This document shows, piece after piece, positions 38,560 to 50,398 of a stretch of DNA of 64,000 nucleotides. The DNA comes from Physella acuta (Eukaryota > Mollusca > Gastropoda > Physidae). The number at the start of each line of letters is the position of its first letter. Within the stretch, counting starts at the first letter, position 1. A model generated the notes under the pieces. It was given only the letters and a program-made list of their open reading frames with translations. It did no database searches and was not told the origin of the DNA. The stretch spans positions 922,001 to 986,000 of the forward strand of contig NW_026731657.1 in assembly GCF_028476545.1 (NCBI RefSeq), written 5' to 3'. The position numbers and the translations under genes were made by a program.

Positions 38560-39510
38560 AGGCTCTAAATTTTGTTTCACCATTTATTTTGTGTAGTAAT
38601 ATGGCACCCATCTTAAAACACCTCTGGTATTATCTTTTTTGTCGAGATGTGTATTTGCTATTTTGAAAATTTTGTGTCCCTTCTGTACCAAGTGTTGGTT
38701 GGAACACAAACTCTGTTGCCGCCAGTCGCTCTTATTGTTTAGCTGACTTTATTACAGCAGTCCCTGGTACTCCGTTAGAGTATACTTGTGATATATATGT
38801 GTCTTGCTTATTTGTTAGGGTGGCAAATTGTGTTGTTTTTTTTTTTTAATCCAGCGTTGGTAATTGTATTGAGCCAACGTCCTTGTATTATTGAAAAACA
38901 CAATCCATAGAAATATAGCGTAAACAATACATGTCAATGTATGTCAATGATGAAAATCCAACACATTGTAATAGAAAATAACACAGAGGCTTCGATGAAA
39001 GTCAGCTTTCCTCTACATGTTTTGAAAGCGAAATAATCCATGAAAAAATACTTAATTAAGACACAAAAGTGATCTCTCTTTAAAAAAAAATCAACCCAAA
39101 AAAGAATAGTTTGTAGCATCGTTTAAACGATATCTTCGATTGTCTTGCAAATGTGTAAAACATAATGATATTGTGTGTATGTTTGCAGTTAGATATATTT
39201 TTTTTTAACTTTAGACAAACGCACATCTATGTATGTCATTATTATTTTTACAAATAACGTAACCTACCTTTACTGGTATGTTTTGACAATGGCATGTTAT
39301 TTTTGTTTGATTTTATTTTACCAAACTGATTGTGCCTATTAAATAGGTAATTATTTCCCTTGCTAAATATCTAAGCAAGAAAAAACCCAATAAAGTTGTA
39401 TTTACCTCCCCTATGTATGAAATAAAGCTTTATCTCAACACTAATTAGCAGATACATATTACCAGCATATATATTTACAGTGTGGTGTAGTGTTGTGCTA
39501 ATGGGTGGTG
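38560..39510. other. Non-coding stretch, nothing recognised
   Basis: No coding or RNA signal. A TTATTTCCCTTGC motif is at about 39350. Confidence 0.4.
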
Positions 39511-39514
39511 GTGT

Positions 39515-40275
39515 GGCTCCGATTGCAGTAGCAAAATAATTACTTGGACGTTTATTATTTTTAAAGTTACATGACTATTCTATTGCTAGACTCTCAAAGA
39601 CAAACAGTTTTTATTACTGGACAAAATCGAAGAAGAAACATCACTTAACATAATGTCAACACTAGTCTTTAAAACATAAACAAAAATTCATATTTTGGTG
39701 TGTATGTTGTTGTTGATGTTTTGAAGCACTATATTTAAATACATAGCATGCACTACACATCTAAATACTTTGATTCAGAGTTTACTCGTTAAACTAATTT
39801 TAAGGGAAACATACAATATAAACTCGCTGCATTTGCTGTTGTTTGGTTTTTTTTTATTTGGTAAATGTGGTATTATTGTTATTGTATCTCCCTTAGTATA
39901 CATTTGCAAAATAATAGTTATAGTTTACAACAACAATATTTGATAATACTTTGTTTCTAGCCCCCTGATACAACTTACGATCATTTAAATTGGTATATGT
40001 TGGTATATGTAGAAGTCAAGTTTGAAGCGGGTCACATAAGTGATATCTATAGGCCTATTACTGAGATCTGGTAACATTAAATGGTTTGTTGTTCAAGCTA
40101 TGTAAAGCAGACATAAATTAGGCACAGTTACCAAGCAGTTAAATCACAATTTGGAATTCAACACTTTTTTTAAGCTTAGATGGTGAGGTATATAACTTAT
40201 CATACAAAAAAAACGCGTATCAAATTAATAGAACTAACGGCAGTTTCTTCAAAGATCAGTTAAAAAAAAATGTAT
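39515..40275 (+). repeat. Segmental duplication block C2 (mate 22835-25150)
   Basis: See 22835-25150. This is the insertion-free copy and gives the empty sites of a MITE, a HINE and a hAT element. Confidence 0.85.
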
Positions 40276-41670
40276 CGATTTTTGATTCCCATTGTGTTAC
40301 ACTTACACCAAAGTTGACTTTTTCTTACTAATTTTAAGTAATAAGTAAACTGTATCTATATTTGTACAATACATTTAAAAAAACATGTTTAGCTAAAATG
40401 TATATAGTCCTATAATAAATGTTACAGTAAATAAAATATAATATATTCATTTAAAATATGTTAACCTCGAATTGCGAGCTGGTTATACATGTTCAGAACG
40501 TGTAAACTATACCTACGACATTTCATCGATAACAAGTTGACATGTTATTAATTGCTTTAGTTTAATTTAAACCCCGAATGTATATCAGTCTCAAGCAACT
40601 TATGCATTTGTTGTGGTCATGGTCAATACTTGATTTCTCCTACCCTAAAATGATAGCACACCTCATTTTACCAAACACCTCACTCAAAATTACATTATAC
40701 AGCTGTTTATTCTATGTTGTTGTTTTTTTCAATGTTTTTTCTTTGTACATTTTACTTAAGCTCGATTTTTTTTGACTATGCAAAATAAATGTTAAAATTC
40801 ATTCTCTAGTTTTTACTGCAAAAACGTGTTTTCATTTTTTCTCCATCGCCACCAAACCCTCCTCTTCTAACCCCTCCCTTCTTCAGATATGTTGTTTTGT
40901 ATAGAGGATCTCTTTTATAGCTGGTACTCTGTTGTAAGCGAAAAATGATATGCGTACAGTTCAACACATTATGAGTTCTACTGGTAATAGTGAAGCAATA
41001 CAATAAATATTACCATGGAAAAGGATGGCAATGTAGGCCTACAAAATTATTGGTTTATCTTTGTTCTAAATTCAAATGTAAAATAAATATGGATTATCTT
41101 TGAATGCATAGGTTAATTTCATCAAGCAAAGTAAGAAAAGATTCAACATTGTACAAGCGATATCTTCGCTTGTCTTTCAAAATAGTTTTAAACATAGCTA
41201 TTGTGTTCATTTTTGCAAATACAGTAATAATTCAACATAAAATAATGAAGCATCTATAGTTTAAGATATTTTTAAAATTACTTAAATATTGTTGGTATGT
41301 AATATTTCAAACATGTATTAATTTGACTGATTTTTAAAAATATTTTATTTCTTTAATAAAAGGTTATATTAAATAGGTAATTAATTCCCTTGCACAATAT
41401 CCAAAGAAGAAAAAAAAATATTGGTAAATAATTTTCTGCTTCGAAAAAAAAAACATTTAAAAAAATATGGGAAACATTGTAACGAATGTAATGGATACAT
41501 TTAAAATTAACTAAAATAGAAAATATGTAACCATATAAGATACGTAGGCGTCACATTTGGAGTTGGTCAAATGTAGCTTAATTTAAAGTTGTGTATGTGT
41601 GTGTGTTCAATATGGCAGACATTATGTTGATACAATCATTAATTAAGTTATTAAAAATGTCATTTAAAGT

Positions 41671-41895
41671 AGTGGTCGGAGTAGTCGAGTGACTGATTGC
41701 ACCGAATCTCTTCTCTGTATTTTGAATAAGATCAAAGTGTTCTATCTGTTAAGGATTATGTACAGAGGTCTTACCTGTAGCTTCAGTTTTTTCCTAATGT
41801 TAATCAGGTTCCCATCTGAGCTGGTTGGAAATAATGACAAACTACATCTCGAATCGGGGATCCGAACAATGCTTAGATATAAAGGTCTAAATATG
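41671..41895 (-). repeat. Type 2-like SINE cassette, nearly complete
   Basis: It is bounded by GTGGTCGGAGTAGTCGAGTG at the left and AATCGGGGATCCGAACAATG at the right; the latter, on the minus strand, is a degraded T-arm (GTTCGGATCCCCGATT). The middle includes AATCAGGTTCCCATCTGAGC, the SINE body in reverse. It is the copy that the retroposon and SINE interrupt in block F2. Confidence 0.7.
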
Positions 41896-41920
41896 TCTAC
41901 ATTTTTTGTTGTGTTATGTT

Positions 41921-42622
41921 TTTTTAGCGCAATTTCCATTCTGGAGAATTGCGTTTATTAACCCGTCATTTCTGGATGGATGGATGAATGTATGGATGCG
42001 TGTCCGCAGCTTTAAGTCGTGTCTCCTCCTCAACGAAGCAATATCGATGACTAGTTCCAAAAGCAATTATGTAAAGCAAGTTACGAGGATGAACATAGGC
42101 CATAAAAATTCCGGGTTTCTTTCATGTATTTCCCGGAAAAGCCAAAAAACCTCGAAAAAAAGCAGTTATTGGCCCATATCTCGGCAACCAGACCACTTAG
42201 CGACTTGAAACATGTACCAATCGATTCCCGCCATAATTTAGAACAATATTGCAGAAGAAAGTTTTCAAAAATATCCTTTCGTTTGGTCACAAACAATTTT
42301 TTTAATTAATTAAAATTTTGACCGAATTAGTAGGCATTTTATGCAAAGACACCACACGCGTCATCACGTTCAATAGCTGCGCCATCACGTTCAATGGCTG
42401 CGACGTCACGTTCGGTAGCTGGGCGCGCAATGTTTTTTAGTCATGTTACTCTATTGTAAATAAAACATGTACAATACTGAAAAAAAAATTAATAAAAAAC
42501 GTTTTAATAACTAACCAATGGTTTTACTAAACCTGCTCTTGATATACGCTACGACAGAGCTATTTTTAGATAACAGAAGGAAATTGCGCTAAAATTGTCA
42601 CTAGACTTTTTTTAATTACTTG
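41921..42622 (-). mobile_element. HINE/pearl-like element, ~702 bp
   Basis: Features of the Helentron-associated non-autonomous class (DINE-1, and pearl elements of bivalves): a 15-bp inverted repeat, TTTAGCGCAATTTCC near one end and GGAAATTGCGCTAAA at 42579-42593 about 29 nt inside the other; a terminal hairpin (CGCAATT...AATTGCG, 41927-41952); a tetranucleotide GGATGGATG tract next to the hairpin; and insertion in a T-rich site with no obvious duplication. The empty site is at about 58425-58440. The 100-codon frame inside is not protein-like. Confidence 0.85.
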
Positions 42623-42706
42623 TTTTAAAGGTTTAAGTATGTTTAATTATTTTTTTATTTTCTTAATATGCCTACGCATTGATTATAATTGTAATTATAC
42701 GCAATT

Positions 42707-43412
42707 TTTTAGCGCAATTTCCATTCTGGAGAATTGCGTTTATTAACTCGTCTTTTCTGGAAATGGATGGATGAATGGATGGATGGATGTGTGTCCGCAG
42801 GTTTAAGTCGTATCTCCTCCTCAACGAAGCAATATCGAGGACTAGTTCCAAAAGCAATTATGTTAAGCAAGTTACGAGGATGAACATAGGCCATAAAAAT
42901 TCCGGGTTTCTTTCATGTATTTCCCGGAAAAGCCAAAAAACCTCGAGAAAAATCAGTTTTGGGCCCATATCTCGGCAACCAGACCACTTAGCGACTTGAA
43001 ACATGTACCAATCGATTCCTGCCACAATTTAGAACAATATTGCCGAAGAAAGTTTTCAAAAATATCCTTTCGTTTGGTCACAACATTTTTTTTTGAGTTA
43101 ATTAAAATTTGGACCGAATTAGTAGGCATTTTATGCAACCACACAACACGCGTCATCACGTTCAATAGCTGCGCCATCACGTTTAATGGCTGCGACGTCA
43201 CGTTCGGTAGCTGGGCGCGCAATGGTTTTTAGCCATGTTACTCTATTGTAAATAAAACATGTAAAATACTAAAAAAAAAAATTAATAAAAAACGTTTTAA
43301 TAACTAACCAATGGTTTTACTAAGCCTGCTCTTGATTTACGCTACGACAGAGCTATTTTTAGATAACACAAGGAAATTGCGCTAAAATTGTCACTAGACT
43401 TTTTTAATTAAT
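42707..43412 (-). mobile_element. HINE/pearl-like element, second copy, ~705 bp
   Basis: Same structure and orientation as the copy ending 85 bp upstream. The hairpin is at 42713-42738, GGATGGATGGATG at 42775-42788, and the inner inverted repeat GGAAATTGCGCTAAA at 43373-43387. The empty site ACGCAATTTGTTTTGTATG is at about 58513. The copy differs from its neighbour by a few percent by eye. Confidence 0.85.
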
Positions 43413-45115
43413 TGTTTTGTATGTATGTTTTGAAGAACTATAAATATTATCAATTTAAAAATCCAAAACTAGTCTTTGTAAAAATGTTATTATTATTATC
43501 AAATCGGCATAGCAATTTAGCTATCGGTTATTTCCTTTAACATCATTAATGAAAAGGAATAAAAAGCAAACTTTAAATACTAATTGTCAATATATAAGTA
43601 CTATTGTTTAGTTTATAGTGTGTATATAATGTTAACGTTACGTAAAATGCAACATTAATCTTAAAAGACCATTACGTTCAATCAACAATTGGGTAAACGC
43701 ATATTGCACTCTATAGGCCAATGTGGATAATAGGAATAACATAAAACAGATACACTTAAATGTGTATTGCAATATTTTTTTTGACAAAGGAGAACGTTGT
43801 TCGGATTTGTCGAGCAATATTTCTGAGACTTACCATATGTATGTGAAACGTACTTTTTATACAGTAATAGCCTTTAGACATAATGCTGACCTGACCTAGT
43901 TGAGTAGCTAGGGGAGGGTAGGTTGGGCGATGTCTTCGGGCGCCGACCCATGTTGGTTCGCCAACTAGAGTTGATATGACATACAGTAAAAATTAAGAAA
44001 ATAGACAGCCATTTGGCTAGTCGGAAATATTTAATTGTTTTCCAAATTAATTGTGTAACACCAAATTAAACCTGACAAATGTTGATAACGATATTTACAT
44101 ATCACGTGTAGGGGTGGGGGTGTCAAGAAATTGGAAGGTCGCCCCGTGCGAAGGAATTTGTCGTTACGTCACTGGCCAGACAACATAATTCATTAGCGAA
44201 TCAATTTCACAGATGGAAAAATATATGGTATAATATATTTTTTTATAATATTGCCCTGTTCTGCTTTAAAATGACCATGTATGCAAAATATGACAGTTTG
44301 ACTACACAAGAAGAAAACACAATCAAAACTGCCAAAAGCACAGAAAATAAAAAAATACCAAAAACGCATCCAAATATGCTGAAACGAGTCAAAACTACAG
44401 CACTCAACCAACCAAAGATTAATGTAACATTTGTACTCACATACTAGAAATTATGTAAGCACTGTTACGATCAGTTAATTCATAGCTTGTAAACTTTCCC
44501 TATTACAATATATCTATATCAAATAAGTATCCAATAATGCACAACGACACAATTTATTTATTTTTTTAAATATGAAAAAAAACGTTTTTCTTGAAAAACA
44601 GCTCTATAATGTGTCTGAACATTTGGTGTAGAGAGAAACAACAACATGTAATCTAATTAATGTTAAGACAACACAAGGCACATGGGCAACAGCACGATAC
44701 ATGTAAACATTAACCGTTTAATTTTTGAAAAAGTAACATTTACTCGATGAATAATCTGCATCATTATAAACACTTGTTTTTTAAACAATCCCCCTAAAAT
44801 ATTATGTCACTGTCACATCTGTTGTCGTTATAGACCATACACATGTTTAAAGTTAAATAAAATATGGCTAACAATTAAGCTAGTATAACTGTTACGACTT
44901 TTATTATTGGTCGAATTGTATGTATTCAATATTGATCAATATGTATTCAATACGGACTGGTTAATTGAACGTTTTAATCACAACTTAAAACTACGTCTAC
45001 TGAGTTCTGTGTTGCTACCTATGAAACAACTGCAGTGACCTAACCTAGTGTAAAGCGTATATATTTTAGTTATTGTCTCCCTTAGACCAGTCTTTAAAGT
45101 TTAAACTGTCGCTAC

Positions 45116-45304
45116 ATGGTTCCTAAGATCGTGTCCGTGTCTGTAGTACAGGTCTGTCACAGTCACCCATCGTCTCACGAGTTCGGCCTATCTGCTGATG
45201 TGAGTTGTCACGTCCGACTGACGTTGACTTTTATTTATCCTTCACCACAGCGTTTCTTTCAAAGCTACACGAAAAGAAAATTGACTTTGTTGATTCTAGA
45301 GTAA
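45116..45304 (+). other. Best-conserved part of block F (possible exon or regulatory element)
   Basis: A 62-codon frame lies here. The sequence from CTACATGGTTCCTAAGATCG to AAAGCTACACGAAAAGAAAA is the stretch most similar between the two block F copies (second copy at about 60213-60385). The second copy does not keep the frame, because a few bases are inserted after GTGTCCGT. Conservation is therefore of DNA rather than of this protein. A TTCACCACAG|CG acceptor-like site lies in both. No family was recognised. Confidence 0.35.
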
Positions 45305-45683
45305 ATAAATATAATGCCACGAAAATAATGCCGTTATCGATACTCAATAATAAAGACACCTACATTAATACCTAATGTATTTATTTAATCTCAAAAGTGG
45401 TCTGTATGTAGAGTGTTTCTTTTAGACTTGTTTAAGGGATGTGCGGTAGACGTTCTTAAGCGGCTTCGAAGTCAACAATTATTTTTTTTAATATAACGAA
45501 AACATGTATATGACAATGTATTGTCTTTTTAATGAAAAGAGACATTTTTTTTCTGTTTAATAGTGTTTCTCTTTTGCTGCTTTCCCAATCGAGCAAGGGT
45601 AGGCCGCAAGGGCAGGTGTACATGAAATTGTATACATTTGCATTTTATACATGTTTATACCAATTAAACTGTGCTTGTTATAT

Positions 45684-47148
45684 CTATTTTTCCCTATTAT
45701 GGATCTTATACAAAACGTTTAAAATAATAAAATATGTTGAGTGGCAGTCGATTAAGTGTTCCTTTTCATTACTCATCGCCATGGGTATGGGTTTCGGGTG
45801 GTAATTCGCTGCGTGCCCCTTAATGCCGTCTTTTGGAAGGGACACGTCACAACGGCTGCATTGGAAAAATAGTTTCATCGTTATGAACTTTGTAGTATTG
45901 CCAACATATGTCAGTATGCATTTTTTTTATCTTTGCAGATGGTGCATTGTTTGAATTGTGTGTGTACTGTGTCCTCATAATTTCCCGCGTCTTTTCCCTA
46001 GGTGATCTGAATCGAAGGGTTGCAGAAATTACATGGCGTGTGGTCGTATTCTGCATCTGCGCGTTTTTGTTCTTTCGTTATTTGTCTTTGTCACGTGGGG
46101 CTGAGCTCATTTCTTTTTCTATTTGATGATGAGGTGGTGTCTATATCTGTGTTTGAGCTTCTGGTTGCAGTGTTTTGAAGTGTTGTTGCTTCCTTAGTTG
46201 GTGGCTTCGCTGCTGTCGTACTTGGATTTGATTGTTGGTTCGTCAAATGTGTGGATACCATTGGTTGCTGCGGTATGGGTGATACGCCTGGTGTCTCTGT
46301 TATAATCGTCAGTGAACTTGGTTGTTGGTCTCTCGGTTAATGCGGTGCGGTGGCTCTGTTATAATCGTCAGTGAACTTGGTTGTTGGTATCTCGGTTAAT
46401 GTGGTGCAGGTAGTCCTGTATCCTGTGTGGTTGAGAGGTTTGCTTCTTGGCAGTGATTCGTCCAGTGAAAAGTGGAGGAGCAGATTTGACACGCTTGTCT
46501 TCTCCCGGTGATTGCGACTAGGATAGTGAGTGACTTGTTTTTGTAATTTATGTTAATGTAGTGTGGGATAGTTGTTGGATTATCGGTGTAGATAGAAAAG
46601 CTGCGATTATTAATGTATGGGATTGTGTTTATGGATGGCTTTTTGTTACTAAATGGGCGTAGTGCTTGTATGAGTGTAGCATTGTTAAGTGTAGGGGGTA
46701 CCCATCTACTGGTTCCGTTGATTTTGTCGTTTTCATGAAGTGAGAACTGCAATGTATATGGACCGTGTCTTCTGCATGTGTTGTGCATTGTGATGACGTC
46801 GAAAGCTTGTGAGGAGAAGTACCATGAGTCAGCTCTGCCATAATTGAGTAGAAGAATTTGATGATTGCTGATAAGCTATCTTATTATATGCCCTCACAGG
46901 TTTGGTTGACCTCTTGAAGTGATGAGTACTTACATAGTAGGTGTTTCAGCTGGATAAAGGTCTGGATATTCTTCATATGGTTGATCAAAGGTTGTTGTTG
47001 ACCTGGCTGCAAAGGATGGGGCCCAATATTTCATAAAGCCACCCGAACCATAGTCCGGGTGGCTACTCTCCCGTCTCTCGACTTGGAGGGGATAGGAATG
47101 GGCGCAACCCCCTTGTTGTTTGTTTTTGGTGATAGCTGCATAGTCCAT
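45684..47148 (-). pseudogene. Decayed gag/ORF1-like element with CCHC zinc knuckle
   Basis: Minus strand. Main frame 46396-46788 (130 codons from its first ATG, open further upstream) ends with a CX2CX4HX4C zinc knuckle, CQICSSTFHWTNHC, after a basic stretch (AITGRRQA). This layout is typical of LINE ORF1 or retroelement gag proteins. A second frame at 46930-47148 (72 codons) lies upstream and ends at a GTAAGT donor-like motif. Downstream, 45684-46056 holds cysteine/histidine-rich fragments, including CSRCDVSLPK...H...H. The region is broken in several places and the family (LINE or LTR) is unresolved; treated as a fossil. Confidence 0.5.
46298..46410. repeat. Two-unit tandem repeat
   Basis: GTTATAATCGTCAGTGAACT with the following ~35 bp is present twice in tandem, at 46298-46351 and 46357-46410, with small differences. 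It lies just 3' of the CCHC frame on the minus strand. Confidence 0.8.
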
Positions 47149-47259
47149 AGTGATAAGGACTCAAGTAAAGTTCAAATCGGTATGTTTGTTTGTAAAATGT
47201 TTGTCGTGGAATTTTTTTTTATTGTCATACAAAATAAATGTGGGTGGTGATCAGGGTAT

Positions 47260-48070
47260 AGGAGGGTGTGGGTATATAATTACATGGTCCTTGATCAAGT
47301 TTGAAATGGATGACCCGAACACAATGGGTTATTTAAAAAAGAAAGTTAAGTTAAGGAATAGTAAAAGATGCAATATCTTTTTTAAATTTTTTTTAGGCTT
47401 GATCTTTGTATTTAGAAGAAAATAAAATAACACATCAAATGGTAGCCAGCAATGATATCAAAAGGAAGTTCTTTAAGCTATACAAAAAAATGTAACCTTA
47501 TGTAAAGCCTCACTATTTTTGAAAAAAGAAACACTAAAAAGTGCTAATTCCATAAAGTTATTAGTCATAACTTTTTGAGTTTTGCAGACACATTTTAAAT
47601 AAAAAATAAACAATAATTTGCATATTATTTTTCAATTATTATTAATATAATGTTTATTTATGTTTTGGAACCAAACGGATGTATTATTTCCCTTAGTATG
47701 TTTAATTGATTAAAACGGGAAGTAACTGTTACAAGTAACAATAATTGCGTGAATACATTTAAATAGGGAATGTTGTGGAGGTGCAAGTCAAATGTGTCGC
47801 GAGGCATACATATGCTTTTCTCCAGGTCAGTTTGACGAATAAAAGTTTAAAAGTCTATTAAAACAAATAGATGATCTTGTAAAGGGAGGGAGGGGGTGGA
47901 GGGGGGGGGGGGGGGCTGGTGATCCCATTGCAAACTTGCTAACTATAGAGAAAACAATGATACATCCATCTTAATAATATAGAAAAGTTTAGTGGAATAT
48001 TTTCAATACAAGTAAATCAATGACAGGGGTGGATTTGAGACAATGTCTAATATACTTTTGTTTCCACTTG
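47260..48070. other. Non-coding stretch, nothing recognised
   Basis: A TTATTTCCCTTAG...GGGAAGTAAC hairpin-like pair is at about 47686-47727, and a poly-G tract is at about 47901-47915. No gene. Confidence 0.4.
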
Positions 48071-48296
<226 letters not shown>

Positions 48297-48299
48297 TAT

Positions 48300-49027
48300 G
48301 TATAATATATATATATCTAATTTTTTTTTTTTTTTGCCTCAGACACGTAATTTATAGCGTCAGTTGTGTGTTCGCTTTAGTATTACAGTTTTCATCATCG
48401 GCTTGTGAGGACTGATACAGATTTACAATAGTAATATTTCTTTCTTACTTGTAGCCTGCTTTCATTCATTTAAGATGGCTTACTTATACATAGATCTAAT
48501 ACAAAACGTCTAAATATAAAGAAAAAATAAAAATTAAAAACCAACCTGAAACTAAAAATGCAAATGTGTAATTAAATGATGATTCAAGGGATTTTTTTTT
48601 TCTCGGCGTGGTGGGCTGAGGGGACAAAGGGGGGGGGGGGGGGGGAGAGGGGAATTTTTTTTTTTTAAGTAGAGCTGAAATGAATTTGGGATTACACAAT
48701 TTTAAGCAATCGGAAAAGCTATGTTATTACAATGAGACACGTAAAAGCAAACACTCTTCCCTTTCAAACATCTATATCTATACAGTCCTCAATTAGTTTT
48801 TTTCTTCCTTTTTTATTTTTTTATTAATTCAATTGTTTTAAACATTTAAATCAGTAATAATAATTTATTTGATAGATTTTACACAGCATCAAAGACATGA
48901 ACATCAATTGCATATATTATGAGAAATAAAAGAATAAGGATTTTCTTTTATTTTTTTTCTTTCTTTTTTCCCCCTTTTTTTCCCTTTCTTTCTTAAAAAT
49001 TATTGGTATATACCGTGATCTAAAAAT
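48300..49027. other. AT- and T-rich stretch, no gene
   Basis: It contains a 19-base poly-G at about 48630 and several T-rich tracts. Nothing coding. Confidence 0.4.
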
Positions 49028-49038
49028 TGAAAGATTTT

Positions 49039-49041
<3 letters not shown>

Positions 49042-49090
<49 letters not shown>
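49042..49090 (-). repeat. Poly-A tail of the CENP-W retrocopy
   Basis: 49 consecutive T on the plus strand. The 3' end signal AATAAA lies about 24 nt upstream in minus orientation, at the usual distance. Confidence 0.85.
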
Positions 49091-49094
<4 letters not shown>

Positions 49095-49114
49095 ATCATT
49101 TAATAAAAAAGACT

Positions 49115-49120
49115 TTTATT
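49115..49120 (-). terminator. Polyadenylation signal AATAAA
   Basis: TTTATT on the plus strand, 24 nt from the start of the poly-A tract and about 330 nt past the CENP-W stop codon. Confidence 0.75.
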
Positions 49121-49451
49121 TACACAAATGCACCTTATGATAAAACACTTTTTTTTTCATGCAATGGAATTAACTGCTAATTTTAACAAAAAGTTCATGA
49201 TTAGAATAATAGAATGTCATGACTAATTTTAGAAGGGTAGCAATAAAAAATCTTTGTATCCCAAGATAATAATCAGTAGCAGAAAAAGAAATACAAAATT
49301 CAGTTTCAGTTTCAGATCAATCTAACACTTGCTGTAACTATATACAAAACATTGAAAAGAAGAAAATGTAATATTCTAAGTGTTCTTTTGCTGTACACAG
49401 ATAAAACTGCAGATTTCCTTCATGAGCTTAACTTGTGTTTTATATTGTACA

Positions 49452-49691
49452 TCATCTTCTGTACTTTTTCAAAATTCTCTTTGCTACAGCCTTGACATGT
49501 TCAGCTTTAGTACTTTTAGCACGAGCATTTCTGGCCTCTCTGTTGGCTTCCTTTAGGAGATCATGTAGAAACAAGTTGTAATGAACTAGAAGCAAAGAAG
49601 GAACTGGGCCTTTCGTAATTTTAGTGTTATCGAGTGTGCGAAGAGATCTCATTTTCAGTTTTGCTCGATTAAAGTGCAAAAGAATAGTCAT
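49452..49691 (-). CDS. Centromere protein W (CENP-W) homologue, intronless
   Basis: 79-codon frame, ATG at 49691-49689, TGA stop. CENP-W is a small histone-fold subunit of the CCAN complex. It pairs with CENP-T and binds centromeric DNA in the nucleus at the inner kinetochore. The C-terminal half aligns with vertebrate CENP-W: SLLLVHYNLFLHDLLKEAN corresponds to DLLVHLNCLLFVHRLAEES, and EHVKAVAKRILKKYRR to EHVLAAAKVILKKSRG (from memory of the human protein, 88 aa). The N-terminal part is basic and shorter than in human. The frame is uninterrupted, with no introns, and is followed by a genomic poly-A, so a retrocopy is likely. It could be an expressed retrogene or a young intact pseudogene. The family call is firm, functionality is not. 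Confidence 0.82.
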   Translation of the reverse strand: MTILLHFNRAKLKMRSLRTLDNTKITKGPVPSLLLVHYNLFLHDLLKEANREARNARAKSTKAEHVKAVAKRILKKYRR

Positions 49692-49763
49692 TTTTAAGCT
49701 CTACTGTTAATTTTTATTTAAATGCCAAAACAAAAGAAGTAGATCTAGAAAAATCCCCTTTTT

Positions 49764-50398
49764 ACAAGCTTTTATTTAACTTGCTTCCTCTGTCGTCAGT
49801 CGTCAGTCTGTCTAGACCGAAACGCAGGAGTGAAAATTCGGAAACTTCTACTTGACCGATATGATTCACATTTGACACGTGGGTCAAGACATGAAGACAA
49901 TGCAATCTGAAACTAAATTTGACTTAATTGGATGCCTAATTATTTTTTTATGAATTAATAAAAATTTGGACCGAATTAGTAGGCATGTCTAGCCAACCAC
50001 ACCACACGCGTCATCACCTTCAATAGCTGCGCCATCACGTAATGGCTGCGTTCAAAAACCATTGCGCGCCTACTGAACGTGGTTTTTAGTCATGTAACTC
50101 TATTGTAAATAAAACATGTAAAGTACTGAAAAAAAAATTCATAAAAAACGTTTTAATAACAAGCTTTTATGTAATGATGCACTAAAAAGTAGAAAATAAA
50201 TTATAGACTACTATTTAAATAACTATAAAGAAAAGCGTGGGTGTCTTCCTTAACATTAGTAAAGGTATCCAATAGATACTAAAGTGACCCACGCTTTTCT
50301 TTATAGTTATTTAAATAGTAGTCTATAATTTATTTTCTACTTTTTAGTGCATCATTACATAAAAGCTTGTTATTAAAACGTTTTTTATGAATTTTTTT
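49764..50398. repeat. Palindromic tandem unit 1
   Basis: Three parts: a ~180-bp segment starting ACAAGCTTTTATTTAAC and containing GTCGTCAGTCGTCAGTCTGT and CCACGTG-like GACACGTGGGTC; a ~215-bp piece of the HINE family (TTTGGACCGAATTAGTAGGC to AATAAAACATGTAAAGTACT); and a large inverted repeat. Nearly identical to unit 2. Confidence 0.88.
50132..50397. repeat. Long perfect palindrome, 111-bp arms, 44-nt loop
   Basis: The left arm 50132-50242 and the right arm 50287-50397 are exact reverse complements by eye. Landmarks are AACAAGCTTTTATGTAATGA in the left arm and TCATTACATAAAAGCTTGTT in the right. The loop is 50243-50286 (GTCTTCCTTAACATTAG...). A transcript would fold into a ~110-bp duplex. Confidence 0.92.

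Larger units (their letters stand above)
40584..45480 (+). repeat. Segmental duplication block F1 (mate 56028-60640)
   Basis: Largest duplication in the window, nearly colinear with 56028-60640, direct orientation, about 15.4 kb apart. It starts AGCAACTTATG and runs through TGGTCATGGTCAATACTTGA, GTGGTCGGAGTAGTCGAGTG, CATAGCAATTTAGCTAT, ATGACATACAGT.AAAATTAA and CGTCTCACGAGTTCGGCCTA. This copy alone has two HINE insertions. The mate alone has a retroposon and a SINE. Confidence 0.92.

Noticed and set aside
41906-43232. Repeatedly similar protein ending SRKSQKTSKKSSYWPISRQ, also at 35900 and 42775
   Set aside because: Present in every HINE copy because the DNA is repeated. Both strands are open, composition is not protein-like, and the copies are too similar for frame retention to be informative.
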